A stretch of DNA of 42,353 nucleotides from Bacteroidaceae bacterium (GCA_017455585.1 JAFSZU010000200.1:1-42353), one strand, 5' to 3'. Positions 7,859 to 16,578 are shown, counted from the stretch's first letter. Made by a program: numbers and translations. Notes: generated by a model not told the origin, from the sequence alone.

Positions 7859-8734
7859 ATGAGCAAGAAATCGATACGTTATTTCAATGACCGCGAGGTG
7901 CGGGCGGTGTGGGACGGGGAACACAACAAGTGGTGGTTTTCGGCGACGGACATTGTGCGGGCTATCAATGATGAGGATGACTGTATCAAAGCGGGTAACT
8001 ACTGGCGTTGGCTTAAAAGGAAGCTTAACACGGAAGGAGTTCAACTCGTGAGCGTCACTCACGACTTCAAGTTCCAAGCACCCGACGGCAAGCAGCGTGC
8101 AGCAGATGCAATGGATGCTGAGTGCGTCCAGACTTTGGCAAAGAACTATCCGAAAAACCGTGCCCGCAAGTTCCTGGAGTGGTTTACATATAGCGATAAC
8201 AGCATTGACGGTCAAAGCAAGAAGAAAGCCTATACGCTCATTGAGAGTGGCTTGCTTGAAAGTATGAAGCCGGGAAGCGTTGAGTGTCTAAAACAGATTC
8301 ACGCCTATCTGTTTGGTGGACTCTACGACTTTGCTAGGCAGATACGGACCAAAACGATCTGGAAAGACGGGACGCTGTTCTGCCGCGCTGAGTATCTGAT
8401 GTAGAATCTGAAACAGATAGAGGCGATGCCGGAAACGACTTTCGACGAAATTGTGAACAAGTACGTGGAGATGAACGTGGCACATCCTTTCATGGAGGGC
8501 AACGGGCGAAGCACTCGTCTCTGGCTGGACTTGATTTTCAAGAAACGTTTGAGGCTCTGTGTGGATTGGAGCCGGATTGACAAGAAAGAGTATCTGGCTG
8601 CTATGCGCCGAAGCACGACGGATGCATCAGCTGTTAGGACTCTGCTCAAAGGGGCGATGACAGACAAGATTGATGACTGCGAGATTATCATGAAGGGTAT
8701 CGATTACTCGTATTATTACGAGCAAGAGGGATAA
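7859..8734 (+). pseudogene. BRO-N/Fic-domain gene interrupted by an in-frame TAG
   Basis: One frame runs from ATG 7859 to the stop at 8734 apart from a single TAG at 8402-8404 (codon 182). The first half has a BRO-N/phage-antirepressor-like domain (VWDGEHNKWWFSATDIVRAI) and the start of a Fic fold (CLKQIHAYLFGGLYDFARQI). The second half has the Fic core HPFMEGNGRSTR from about codon 209 and ends IDYSYYYEQEG. Fic enzymes transfer AMP or similar groups to target proteins. Both halves match one protein, so the TAG separates the catalytic motif from the N-terminus. This is most simply a nonsense mutation; a restart at 8426 (ATG) would yield a 102-residue piece containing the motif. Confidence 0.75.
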
Positions 8735-8847
8735 ACTCTTCGGAAGGAACTCAGTTTGTAATCATCAGCAATAAGATAGCGGTAACTCTCTCAATGATGG
8801 TTTTGAATTGAAAGAATGATTTAATGGCAAATTAAAATGTGGCAAAT

Positions 8848-9237
8848 ATGAAACAGATAGAAGTGGTGGCTGCAATCATACATGATGAGGGGCGGATTTT
8901 CGCCACTCAGCGTGGATATGGGGATTTCAAGGACTACTGGGAGTTCCCTGGGGGAAAGATGGAGGCCGGGGAGACACCGGAGGAGGCCTTGAAGCGTGAG
9001 ATATGGGAGGAACTGGAGACGAGCATCGTCATCGAGCGGCCAGTGATGACAGTGGAATGGGACTACCCTCAGTTTCATTTGATGCTGCATTGCTACTGGT
9101 GCCATGTAGAAAGTGGCTCACTGACCTTGAAGGAACATGAGGCGGCACGCTGGCTATCGCGTGACGAACTGGATAGCGTGGAGTGGTTGCCAGCGGATAA
9201 GGACGTTATTGAAAGAATCAAAAATTATAATGATTAA
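8848..9237 (+). CDS. Nudix hydrolase, MutT-like (8-oxo-dGTP diphosphatase type)
   Basis: A 129-residue protein with an almost complete Nudix box, GGKMEAGETPEEALKREIWE then EL (about residues 38-59). The usual Gly near the end of the box is Glu here. The preceding FATQRGYGDFKDYWEFPGG is typical of MutT-like enzymes that hydrolyse oxidised nucleotides, and of related thiamine-pyrophosphate-type Nudix proteins. The ATG at 8848 is preferred to the GTG at 8839. The MFS gene starts 5 bases after its stop, so the two are probably cotranscribed. The 113 bases upstream show no clear element. Confidence 0.85.
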   Translation: MKQIEVVAAIIHDEGRIFATQRGYGDFKDYWEFPGGKMEAGETPEEALKREIWEELETSIVIERPVMTVEWDYPQFHLMLHCYWCHVESGSLTLKEHEAARWLSRDELDSVEWLPADKDVIERIKNYND

Positions 9238-9242
9238 CAGTT

Positions 9243-10646
9243 ATGAGTAAAACATCTTCTCTCAAGAGTACCATCGCGGTTTCTCTCAACAACTATCTGG
9301 ATGCCGGTGCCATCGTGGCGGGCGCCAGCGGCATCACGCTGTGGCAAAACTATTTAGGACTGAGCGAGATGCACTTGGGGTGGCTCAACGCCATCAGTGC
9401 CAACGCCTTGGGCGCAGCCATCGGAGCCATCATCGGCGGTTTTCTGGCCGACAGGTTCGGGCGCAAGTTCATCTTCACCTACAACCTGCTGGTTTACATG
9501 CTGGGGGTGCTCATCGTCATGCTCTCCGTGAACTTCCCCATGCTGCTGTGCGGCTTCCTCGTGACCGGCATCTCTGTGGGCATCGGTGTGCCCGCCTCTT
9601 GGACCTATATCTCTGAGAGCTCAGAGGTCAACAATCGCGGTCGCAACATCTGTATCTCCCAGATGTCATGGGGTTTCGGGCCCATGGTGATCCTGCTGTT
9701 CGGCATGTTGTTTGCCCCCGGCGGCTATCTCTACGGCCTCGTTGAGTCGCTGGCTCATGCCGTCATCGGCACGGACGCTGCGGCTACCGCCGTCGAAGTC
9801 TTCAGTTCGCGTGTGGTCTTCCTGACGCTGTTCATCGTGGCCTTTATCGCCTGGACGCTGCAGCGTCAGCTGGAAGAGAGCAAGGAGTGGAGCCCCACCT
9901 CCCAGCCCCGTCCCAGTAAGGAGGGGAGCAATTGCCTCTCAGGAGCGGAAGGGAAAGAAGTTTCAGCGACTGCCGCTCAAAGAGAATCTGCTTCCATCTT
10001 ATCCAATATCAAATCCCTCTTCACCAACAAGGTCGCTGTCCGTTCCGTGGCCTTCCTGGCCGTTATCTATCTGACGTGGAACCTGGTGGCATCGGTCATG
10101 GGCTTCTTCCAGCCGCATATCTACGAGACTGCCGGCGGCCTTAGCAACGAATATGCCAACATGCTCAGTTGCGCAGGGTGGGGCGTTGTGGTGGCTGTCA
10201 CCTTCTGCCTGTCTTTCTTCATCGACCGTCTGCCGCATAAACTGTTCTATGTCCTCGGCCTGGTGGCAGCCATCGCCACATGGGTCGTCATCATCAAGGG
10301 TGTCACTGGCATCGGCAGCCTCTGGGCCTTCTCCATTCTCTGGGGCGTCAATGGTGGATTGAGCGTGCAGATCTTCTATGCTCTCTGGGGCAGCGAGCTT
10401 TTCCCCGCCAAGTTCCGTGCCGGTGCCCAGGGTCTGATGTTCTTCATCGTCCGCGGACTCTCTGCTGCCTGGGGCCTCGTCTTCACCTACATCTATGGTG
10501 AGAACGGCGAAGGCTTCACCCTCGCCGCCTGGTGCATGGTTGCCCTCTTGGTCGTCTCTCTCGTGGTGGGCGTTATCGGTTGTCCCGACACCCGTGGCAA
10601 GTCCCTCACGCAGATTACCCGTGAGCGCTACGGCGACACTGTTTGA
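9243..10646 (+). CDS. MFS transporter (sugar-porter-like)
   Basis: This 467-residue inner-membrane protein has about 12 hydrophobic segments. MFS motif A appears after the second segment (GGFLADRFGRK), and a sugar-porter-like PASWTYISE follows. The second half has an ELFPAKFRAGAQG segment, like the PTEIRxxGxG motif of sugar transporters, and it ends CPDTRGKSL. The substrate is not identifiable. The central cytoplasmic loop (about residues 217-240) is partly encoded by a C-rich repeat, an in-frame addition in a tolerant linker. It directly follows the Nudix gene. Confidence 0.87.
   Translation: MSKTSSLKSTIAVSLNNYLDAGAIVAGASGITLWQNYLGLSEMHLGWLNAISANALGAAIGAIIGGFLADRFGRKFIFTYNLLVYMLGVLIVMLSVNFPMLLCGFLVTGISVGIGVPASWTYISESSEVNNRGRNICISQMSWGFGPMVILLFGMLFAPGGYLYGLVESLAHAVIGTDAAATAVEVFSSRVVFLTLFIVAFIAWTLQRQLEESKEWSPTSQPRPSKEGSNCLSGAEGKEVSATAAQRESASILSNIKSLFTNKVAVRSVAFLAVIYLTWNLVASVMGFFQPHIYETAGGLSNEYANMLSCAGWGVVVAVTFCLSFFIDRLPHKLFYVLGLVAAIATWVVIIKGVTGIGSLWAFSILWGVNGGLSVQIFYALWGSELFPAKFRAGAQGLMFFIVRGLSAAWGLVFTYIYGENGEGFTLAAWCMVALLVVSLVVGVIGCPDTRGKSLTQITRERYGDTV
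9891..9958 (+). repeat. C/G-rich repeat inside the MFS gene loop
   Basis: A C-rich run (CCCCACCTCCCAGCCCCGTC) is followed by a G-rich run (GGAGGGGAGC) that can pair with it. It encodes a proline/glycine/serine-rich piece of the cytoplasmic loop. It resembles the C/G-rich arms inside polA at 33192-33432. Confidence 0.55.
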
Positions 10647-10732
10647 CAGCTGCAAGAAACCCCTTCTGTATCAGTACTTTCACATTTGACGCACAGGGCT
10701 CTCTCCGAACAGACCTGCGCGACTCCACAAAC

Positions 10733-10821
10733 ACAAGCGGACGTGAGCGCCTTCACGTGCGGTCGTAAAGCACATTACGACCGCACGTGAAGGCGCTCAC
10801 GTCCGCTTGTTAAGAAGCTCA
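10733..10821 (+). repeat. 36-bp perfect inverted repeat of the CGTCCGCACGT family
   Basis: Arms at 10733-10768 and 10775-10810 are exact reverse complements with a 6-base loop. The right arm divides into 22-base units starting CGACCGCACG (10778) and CGTCCGCTTG (10800), the same family as the 22-base array at 37367-37476. The arm is very stable but no long T-run follows. It may stop or protect the MFS transcript. The rest of the 403-base gap (10647-11049) holds no gene I can support; there is no mraZ here. Confidence 0.8.
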
Positions 10822-11012
10822 AAACCGCAAGGTCCTGCCGACCCGGCTGACCGACAAACCCCGTTCAGCGCCCTCATGCCACAATGGCGGACAGTTACAG
10901 ACAGTTAAACACTCGGTCCTATAGTTAAAGTAATGCTTTAACCATTTAATTCACTATGGCAAAACGATTTATATATTTTTATTTATTTTGCGTTAAAAAA
11001 GTGCTTGAAATA

Positions 11013-11044
11013 TTTGGTGGGTTCAGGATTTCTGTGTAATTTTG
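11013..11044 (+). promoter_or_regulatory. Bacteroidetes-type promoter of the dcw cluster
   Basis: TTTG at 11013-11016 lies 20 bases before TAATTTTG at 11037-11044. The rsmH ATG at 11050 is five bases beyond, so the mRNA is predicted to be leaderless. An AT-rich tract at 10940-11000 lies upstream. Confidence 0.75.
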
Positions 11045-11049
11045 CCGCC

Positions 11050-11970
11050 ATGGAGGCCAGCGAATACCATATACCTGTCTTGCTGCATCCATCGGTGGAT
11101 GGGCTAAATATCAGAAAAGACGGTATTTACGTTGATGTGACGCTGGGCGGAGGCGGCCATAGTCGCGAGATTCTGAGTCACCTTTCTCCTGCTGGACATC
11201 TCTTCAGTTTCGATCAGGACAAGGATGCCATCACAAGAGCGCAATGTACAGAGTGCCCTGCCAACTGGACGCTGGTGCAATCCAATTTCCGCTATCTCAA
11301 GAACTGGATGCGCTATTATGGCATAGAAGCCATCGACGGCTTGCTGGCCGATTTGGGAGTTTCCAGCCATCATCTGGACGAGGGCGACCGAGGTTTCAGT
11401 TTCAGGACCGATGCACCGTTGGACATGCGCATGAACCAGCTCGCCCGCCAGACCGCCGCCGATGTGGTGAACAGTTATTCGCGAGAACAGTTGAGAACCA
11501 TCTTCCGCCTCTACGGTGAACTGCACCAAGGCAACCGACTGGCAGAGGCCATCATCAAGGCACGCGGCGAGCGCCCCATCCAAACCACCGGGCAGTTGCA
11601 ACAACTGCTGACTCCACTTTTGGGTCGGGACCGCGAGAAGAAAGACTTGGCCCGCGCATTCCAGGCATTGCGCATTGAGGTGAATCATGAGATGGATGCC
11701 TTGCGCGATATGCTCACAGCGGCTACGGAACTGCTATCTCCGGGAGGGCGGCTGGTGGTGATGAGCTATCACTCTCTGGAAGACCGCATCGTGAAGAATG
11801 TGATGCGAGCAGGCAACTTCGATGGTGACGTGCAGCAGGACATCTACGGCAATAGCCATTCGCCGCTCCGGCCTGTGGGCAAGCCCGTCACGCCCACCGC
11901 AGAGGAACAGGCAAGCAACCCGCGCAGCCGCAGTGCCCGGTTGAGAGTGGCGGAGAAGGTTGATGGATAA
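11050..11970 (+). CDS. rsmH: 16S rRNA (cytosine(1402)-N(4))-methyltransferase RsmH
   Basis: RsmH (MraW) methylates N4 of C1402 in the decoding centre of 16S rRNA using S-adenosylmethionine. The 306 residues include the SAM-binding DVTLGGGGHSREIL (about 27-40), LLADLGVSSHHLD, GFSFRTDAPLDMRM and the C-terminal ARAFQALRIEVNHE and VMSYHSLEDRIVK blocks, all typical, and the length is normal. ATG 11050 is chosen over the upstream TTG because it follows the promoter and begins the homology. It opens the dcw cluster; mraZ, its usual upstream neighbour, is absent. A 9-base repeat follows its stop. Confidence 0.95.
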   Translation: MEASEYHIPVLLHPSVDGLNIRKDGIYVDVTLGGGGHSREILSHLSPAGHLFSFDQDKDAITRAQCTECPANWTLVQSNFRYLKNWMRYYGIEAIDGLLADLGVSSHHLDEGDRGFSFRTDAPLDMRMNQLARQTAADVVNSYSREQLRTIFRLYGELHQGNRLAEAIIKARGERPIQTTGQLQQLLTPLLGRDREKKDLARAFQALRIEVNHEMDALRDMLTAATELLSPGGRLVVMSYHSLEDRIVKNVMRAGNFDGDVQQDIYGNSHSPLRPVGKPVTPTAEEQASNPRSRSARLRVAEKVDG

Positions 11971-12016
11971 GACATATAGAACCTATAGGACTTATAAGAC
12001 CTATAAGACTTATAGG
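11971..12016 (+). repeat. 9-base CCTATAAGA/CTTATAGGA repeat between rsmH and ftsL
   Basis: Units such as ACCTATAGG, ACTTATAAG, ACCTATAAG and ACTTATAGG follow one another with a 9-base period and are partly self-complementary, so the array can fold on itself. It starts right after the rsmH stop, in a 128-base gap. Confidence 0.75.
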
Positions 12017-12098
12017 ATTCACATTATATAAGAAAATAAGGAGTAGAAACGTGCCGCAGTGGCGGCAGACGGATTTATTAAGGTAAAAGTGACTCAGC

Positions 12099-12671
12099 AT
12101 GAAAAAGAATGATGACGTGCCCTTTGAGGTGACGCCGGTTATTGAGGATGAAGCCTCGGAGCAGGTTGTGGCAGAGGATGCCATGGCCGATGCTTTTGTC
12201 ACTGACGGAGAGGCGCCGGAGCCTTCCCCTGTGACAGACGATGTGCCTCTGGCCCTGACTGCCGATGACGAGGCCACCGACACGCCGGCAGACGCTGCTG
12301 CGACGGACAAACGGTCGGCGTGGAAGGTGCTCTCGAATGAGGACCTGCCTGCTGTGTCACTGCGAGAGATTCTGGGCGGCGACTATCTCATCGGCAGCTT
12401 CCTGCGCCGCAACATCGGCTTCATCCTGACGCTGGTGGTCATGGGCATCGTCTATATCAGCAACCGTTATGGTGCCCAACAGGAAATCATAGAAGAGGTG
12501 AACCTGCGCAAAGAACTGCAGGAGAAGAAGAACTACGCCCAGACCCAGTATGCCCAGCTGACCATGCAGACGCGCCAGAGCGCGCTGGAACGCCGCTTGA
12601 AAGCAATGGGCGACAGCACACTGTTAGCAGCCAAGGAGGCTCCGTTCATCATCTTTAAACAGCAAGACTGA
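12099..12671 (+). CDS. FtsL-like cell division protein
   Basis: A 190-residue bitopic membrane protein in the ftsL position. Residues 1-80 are acidic and probably disordered, residues 106-121 form one transmembrane segment (IGFILTLVVMGIVYIS), and the rest is a predicted periplasmic coiled coil (EVNLRKELQEKK onward) with an LKAMGDSTLL segment. This matches the Bacteroidetes FtsL-like proteins, which link FtsQ/FtsB-type partners to FtsW-FtsI. The cytoplasmic tail is longer than in classical FtsL. It is followed by ftsI after one base. Confidence 0.8.
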   Translation: MKKNDDVPFEVTPVIEDEASEQVVAEDAMADAFVTDGEAPEPSPVTDDVPLALTADDEATDTPADAAATDKRSAWKVLSNEDLPAVSLREILGGDYLIGSFLRRNIGFILTLVVMGIVYISNRYGAQQEIIEEVNLRKELQEKKNYAQTQYAQLTMQTRQSALERRLKAMGDSTLLAAKEAPFIIFKQQD

Positions 12672-12672
12672 T

Positions 12673-14715
12673 ATGAATTTCGATAGCAAACATACCATTC
12701 CACGATTCCTGATTGTCATCATCCCGCTGACGCTGCTGGGACTGGCCATCGTGGGCAAGGCAGGCTATGAGATGATGGTCAGGAGTGCCTACTGGGACAC
12801 CGTCCGGGGGCGTTTGGCACAACAGCAGCGCGACATCCCGGCCATTCGAGGCAACATCTATTCTTCAGACCGGCAGTTGCTGGTGGGTTCCATGCCCGTT
12901 TATACGCTGCGCATGGACTTTGTGGTGAAAGACCCCAACGACAGCGTGGCCGAGCGCAAACAGCAACACTGGCGCGACAGTGTCCTGCGGGAAGAGCTGG
13001 ACAGTTTCGCCATAGGGCTGAATGCACTGTTCCCCAAACACAGCGTGGCCGAATACAAGAAAATGATTCTTGACGGACAGCGTCGCAAACGCAGGAACCT
13101 GCCCTTGGCACGCAACGTGTCTTATATACAATACAAGGAGTTTCTCGACCTCCCCTATGTCCGCTACGGACGCATCAAGACGGGTGTTTATGCCGAGGAG
13201 ATTCCGCAACGGCAGAAACCCTATGGCAGCATGGCCAACCGCACTCTGGGTTCCTTGATGACCACCTGCGACTCGGCACGCAATGGCATCGAACTGGCAT
13301 ACGACAGCATCTTGCGCGGCACCCCGGGCAAACGACACCGCGAGAAAGTGCGCAAGCAGTGGATGGACAAGACCGACGTGGAACCCATCGACGGGCTGGA
13401 CATCGTCACCACCATCGACGTGGGGATGCAGGATGCTGCCGAGAAGATCCTCACCCGCAAGCTCAAGGAAATCAATGCCGAAGTGGGTGTGGTGGTGCTT
13501 CTGGAAGTGCCCACGGGTGATGTCAAGGCCATTGTGAACATGACGCGCATCGCCCCAGGGGTCTATGCCGAGGTGAAGAACAATGCCATCACCGACCTGT
13601 GGGAACCCGGTTCCACTTTCAAGACAGCCTCGATGATGGTAGCTCTCGAAGACGGCATGGTCAAGCGTGGCGATATGGTCGATGTCGGCAACGGACAATA
13701 CCCCATGCACGGCCGTGTGATGAAAGACCACAACTGGCGCAAGGGCGGCTACGGACGTGCCATTTCCGTGGATGAGTGCCTGATGTTCTCCAGCAACGTG
13801 GGCGTCAGCCGCATCATCGATGAGCATTATTTCAAGCATCCGGAGAAATACGTGGACGGACTCCTGCGCGAGGGCGTAGGCGTGCCTTTTGAATTACCCT
13901 TCCCCGGAGCTGGCAAGCCCTACGTGCGGCGTCCCAAGGCTGACGGCAGCAACTGGAGCAAGACCGCCTTGGCATGGATGAGCATCGGCTATGAGACTCA
14001 GATTCCTCCCATCTACACCGTGTCATTCTACAACGCCATTGCCAACAACGGCTGTATGGTGCAGCCCCGCTTCGTCAAAGCCATCGAGCGTAATGGCGAG
14101 GTTCTGAAGGAGTTCCCCGTGAAAGTGGTGAAGCAGCGCATCTGCTCACCCTCGACCCTGAAAGATGTGCATGAGATCCTGGAACGGGTGGTCAACGACC
14201 CGACAGGCCTGGGCAAGAAGGCCGGTTGCAAGCAGTTCAAGGTCTGCGGCAAGACGGGTACGGCTCAGGTGGCCGACGAGCACGGCAGCTATCACGGCTC
14301 GCCCGCCCGCTACATGGTCAGCTTTGCCGGCTTCTATCCTTCAGAGAATCCCCAGTATTCCTGCGTGGTATGCATCAAGAAGAGCGGTTTGCCTGCCTCC
14401 GGTGGCGGGCAGGCGGGTCCCGTCTTCAGTGAATTGGCGCAATATGTGATGGCCAAGGGCGTGTTCCGTCCTGCCGATGAGGCCGCCGACAGCACCAGCG
14501 TGCTGGAACGTCCTCTGCCGCCCGTACTCCCCGACACCGTGGAAGGGAAAGTGCCAGATGTGCGCGGACTGGGTGCACGGGATGCCGTGGCACTCTTGGA
14601 GGCACAGGGCATGAAAGTGAAACTGCGTGGCCAAGGCCGTGTCCACTCACAGAGTGCAGTCCCAGGAAGCAATGTCACCAAGGACCAGGTGGTGACGCTG
14701 GAACTGCGGAAATAG
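12673..14715 (+). CDS. ftsI: Septal peptidoglycan transpeptidase FtsI (PBP3-like) with PASTA domain
   Basis: This 680-residue penicillin-binding protein crosslinks septal peptidoglycan. An N-terminal membrane anchor (about 11-30) is followed by the dimerisation domain (RGNIYSSDRQ). The transpeptidase has its three motifs: STFK at 314-317 with catalytic Ser314, SSN at 373-375 and KTG at 527-529. A C-terminal PASTA domain occupies about 620-680 (VPDVRGLGARDAVALLE). Its start lies one base after the ftsL-like stop, indicating coupled translation. It would act with FtsW, encoded downstream. Confidence 0.95.
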   Translation: MNFDSKHTIPRFLIVIIPLTLLGLAIVGKAGYEMMVRSAYWDTVRGRLAQQQRDIPAIRGNIYSSDRQLLVGSMPVYTLRMDFVVKDPNDSVAERKQQHWRDSVLREELDSFAIGLNALFPKHSVAEYKKMILDGQRRKRRNLPLARNVSYIQYKEFLDLPYVRYGRIKTGVYAEEIPQRQKPYGSMANRTLGSLMTTCDSARNGIELAYDSILRGTPGKRHREKVRKQWMDKTDVEPIDGLDIVTTIDVGMQDAAEKILTRKLKEINAEVGVVVLLEVPTGDVKAIVNMTRIAPGVYAEVKNNAITDLWEPGSTFKTASMMVALEDGMVKRGDMVDVGNGQYPMHGRVMKDHNWRKGGYGRAISVDECLMFSSNVGVSRIIDEHYFKHPEKYVDGLLREGVGVPFELPFPGAGKPYVRRPKADGSNWSKTALAWMSIGYETQIPPIYTVSFYNAIANNGCMVQPRFVKAIERNGEVLKEFPVKVVKQRICSPSTLKDVHEILERVVNDPTGLGKKAGCKQFKVCGKTGTAQVADEHGSYHGSPARYMVSFAGFYPSENPQYSCVVCIKKSGLPASGGGQAGPVFSELAQYVMAKGVFRPADEAADSTSVLERPLPPVLPDTVEGKVPDVRGLGARDAVALLEAQGMKVKLRGQGRVHSQSAVPGSNVTKDQVVTLELRK

Positions 14716-14729
14716 TCATCTGCTTCATC

Positions 14730-14764
14730 GTCAAATCGTGAAAATATAAAATCGTCAAATAAAA
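14730..14764 (+). repeat. ATCGTCAAAT repeat before murE
   Basis: Three ATCGTCAAAT/ATCGTGAAAA-type units fill the ftsI-murE gap. The same family precedes murG (21240-21271), ftsQ (23780-23826) and aroK (40725-40757). Confidence 0.7.
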
Positions 14765-14766
14765 CC

Positions 14767-16533
14767 ATGTTGCTCTCAGAACTCCTTCAAGTTATCAAGC
14801 CCGTCAAGGTGACGGGTTCCACGGACATCGACGTGCTGGATATTGCCATTGATTCGCGTCAGGTGCACCCTGGTCACCTCTTCATCGCCGTCCCTGGCAC
14901 ACAGGTGGACGGACACAAGTTCATTCCCAAAGCCATTGAACAAGGGGCTGTTGCCATTGTGTACTCTGAGTGTGATTTTAAGTGCATAGTGCATAGTGCA
15001 GAAGTGCAGAGTGATACAGAGTGCAGAGTGCAGAGTGCTGAAGTGCATAGTGATACCTTTGTAGATGGAGATCCAGAGTCACAACAATCACTATGCACTA
15101 TGCACTCCAGCACTATGCACTTAAAAGACTCTATGCACTTAAAAGGCCTTATGAACACTCCCACTTTTATACAAGTGGAAGACTCTGCCGCCGTTGTGGG
15201 ACCATTGGCCCACCATTTCTTTGGAGCACCCACGGAGAAAGTGGATCTTATCGGTGTCACTGGCACCAACGGCAAGACCACCATTGCCACCCTGCTGTTC
15301 AAGATGTTCCGCCAGTTTGGCTACAGCTGCGGACTTCTCTCCACCGTCTGCAACTATATTGACGATGAGGCCATCCCCACCGACCACACCACACCCGACC
15401 CCATTACATTAAACCGATTGCTCGGGCGCATGGCCGACAAGGGATGCCGCTATGCCTTCATGGAGGTGAGTTCCCACAGTGTGGTGCAACATCGTATCGC
15501 CGGACTCACCTTCAGGGGCGGCATCTTCACCAACCTCACCCGTGACCACCTGGACTACCACAAGACCTTCGAGGCCTACCGCGACGCCAAGAAGGGATTC
15601 TTCGACATGCTGCCCAAGGGAGCCTTTGCCGTGGTCAACGCCGATGACAAGAACGGCCTCTTCATGACACAGAATACCCGTGCCACCGTGCACACCTACA
15701 GCCTTCGCAGCATGGCCGACTACCGTGCCCGCATCCTCGAAGAAGGCTTCGACGGCATGACGCTCTCTGTGGATGGCCGCGAGGTATGCGTCCAGTTCAT
15801 TGGCCGCTTCAACGTGCAGAACCTGTTGGCTGTCTATGGTGCCGCCGTCTGCATGGGCAAACAGCCAGAGGACGTGCTGGTCTGCCTGAGCACCCTGCGT
15901 CCTGTCAACGGCCGCTTCGAAGCCATCCGCTCCCGCGAGGGCGTGACAGCCATCGTGGATTATGCGCATACGCCCGATGCATTAGATAATGTACTGGCCA
16001 CCATCAACGAGATTATTGGAAAGTGCGGAGTGCAGAGTGAAACTAAGTGCATAGTGCATAGTGCAGAAGTGCATAGTGATACCTTTGTAGATGGAGATCC
16101 AGAGTCACAGCAATCACTATGCACTATGCACTCCGGAACTATGCACTCAAAAGACACTATGCATTTAAAATCCCAGATTATCACCGTCTGCGGTGCCGGC
16201 GGCAATCGTGACAAGGGCAAGCGCCCGCTGATGGCACAGAGTGCCGTGCGTGCCAGCGATCGCGTCATCATCACCTCGGACAACCCCCGCTTCGAGGAGC
16301 CGCAGGACATCATCAACGACATGCTGGCTGGCATCACATCGCCCGAGGACAAGCGCAAGGTCCTCAGCATCGTCGATCGTCGCGAGGCCATCCGCACCGC
16401 CTGTGCCCTGGCACAGCCTGGCGATGTCATCCTCATCGCCGGCAAAGGGCATGAGGACTACCAAGATGTGAAAGGAGTCAAGCACCACTTCGACGACCAT
16501 GAGGTGGTCCGCGAAGCTTTTTTTAGTGCATAG
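14767..16533 (+). CDS. murE: UDP-MurNAc-tripeptide ligase MurE carrying two in-frame repeat insertions
   Basis: MurE adds the third residue, meso-diaminopimelate, to UDP-MurNAc-L-Ala-D-Glu in the cytoplasm. The ATP loop GTNGKTT is at 166-172. SDNPRFEEP contains the DNPR signature of DAP-specific enzymes, which fits the ddh gene at 35495. At 588 residues it is about 100 longer than usual. The excess is two insertions, about residues 70-127 (end of the N-terminal domain) and 419-469 (in the C-terminal domain before [14 protein letters not shown]). Both are encoded by the GTGCATAGTGC repeat and share [20 protein letters not shown]. Flanking motifs are intact, so the enzyme is probably functional. 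Its TAG stop lies within the next repeat arm. Confidence 0.93.
   Translation: MLLSELLQVIKPVKVTGSTDIDVLDIAIDSRQVHPGHLFIAVPGTQVDGHKFIPKAIEQGAVAIVYSECDFKCIVHSAEVQSDTECRVQSAEVHSDTFVDGDPESQQSLCTMHSSTMHLKDSMHLKGLMNTPTFIQVEDSAAVVGPLAHHFFGAPTEKVDLIGVTGTNGKTTIATLLFKMFRQFGYSCGLLSTVCNYIDDEAIPTDHTTPDPITLNRLLGRMADKGCRYAFMEVSSHSVVQHRIAGLTFRGGIFTNLTRDHLDYHKTFEAYRDAKKGFFDMLPKGAFAVVNADDKNGLFMTQNTRATVHTYSLRSMADYRARILEEGFDGMTLSVDGREVCVQFIGRFNVQNLLAVYGAAVCMGKQPEDVLVCLSTLRPVNGRFEAIRSREGVTAIVDYAHTPDALDNVLATINEIIGKCGVQSETKCIVHSAEVHSDTFVDGDPESQQSLCTMHSGTMHSKDTMHLKSQIITVCGAGGNRDKGKRPLMAQSAVRASDRVIITSDNPRFEEPQDIINDMLAGITSPEDKRKVLSIVDRREAIRTACALAQPGDVILIAGKGHEDYQDVKGVKHHFDDHEVVREAFFSA
14974..15153 (+). repeat. GTGCATAGTGC element copy 1, in frame inside murE
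   Basis: The left part has direct units such as AGTGCATAGTGC, ending in GTGATACC. A short core starting TTTGTAGATGG follows, then a right part of reverse-complement units (CACTATGCAC, TATGCACTTAAAA). Left and right arms could pair in the mRNA. Positions 15040-15144 match 16066-16170 with about six differences in 105 bases by eye. Confidence 0.9.
16021..16174 (+). repeat. GTGCATAGTGC element copy 2, in frame inside murE
   Basis: Same architecture and same reading frame as copy 1: left units, GTGATACC boundary, the TTTGTAGATGG core and right reverse-complement units. The 105-base core at 16066-16170 is nearly identical to copy 1, indicating recent duplication or maintained homology. Confidence 0.9.
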
Positions 16534-16578
16534 TGCCAAAATGCATAGTGCATAGTAATACCTATAAAAATAAAAGTT

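Noticed and set aside
8402-8404. Amber recoding (TAG read as sense) to explain the Fic and MBL interruptions
   Set aside because: TAG ends several intact genes in this window (the MBL/rubredoxin, ZIP, ftsI and murE genes), so it works as a normal stop; mutation is simpler.
10647-11049. A hidden mraZ gene upstream of rsmH
   Set aside because: No frame shows MraZ motifs; the gap holds the 36-bp inverted repeat and an AT-rich promoter region only.
12865-13839. Long minus-strand ORF opposite ftsI (and similar ones opposite murG, murD, ftsZ, topA and ddh)
   Set aside because: These are antisense shadows of strongly conserved plus-strand genes in GC-rich DNA and lack recognisable domains.
15040-16170. 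Group II intron or intein explanation for the murE insertions
   Set aside because: The inserts are too short, lack splicing motifs and have inverted repeat arms; translation through them keeps the frame.
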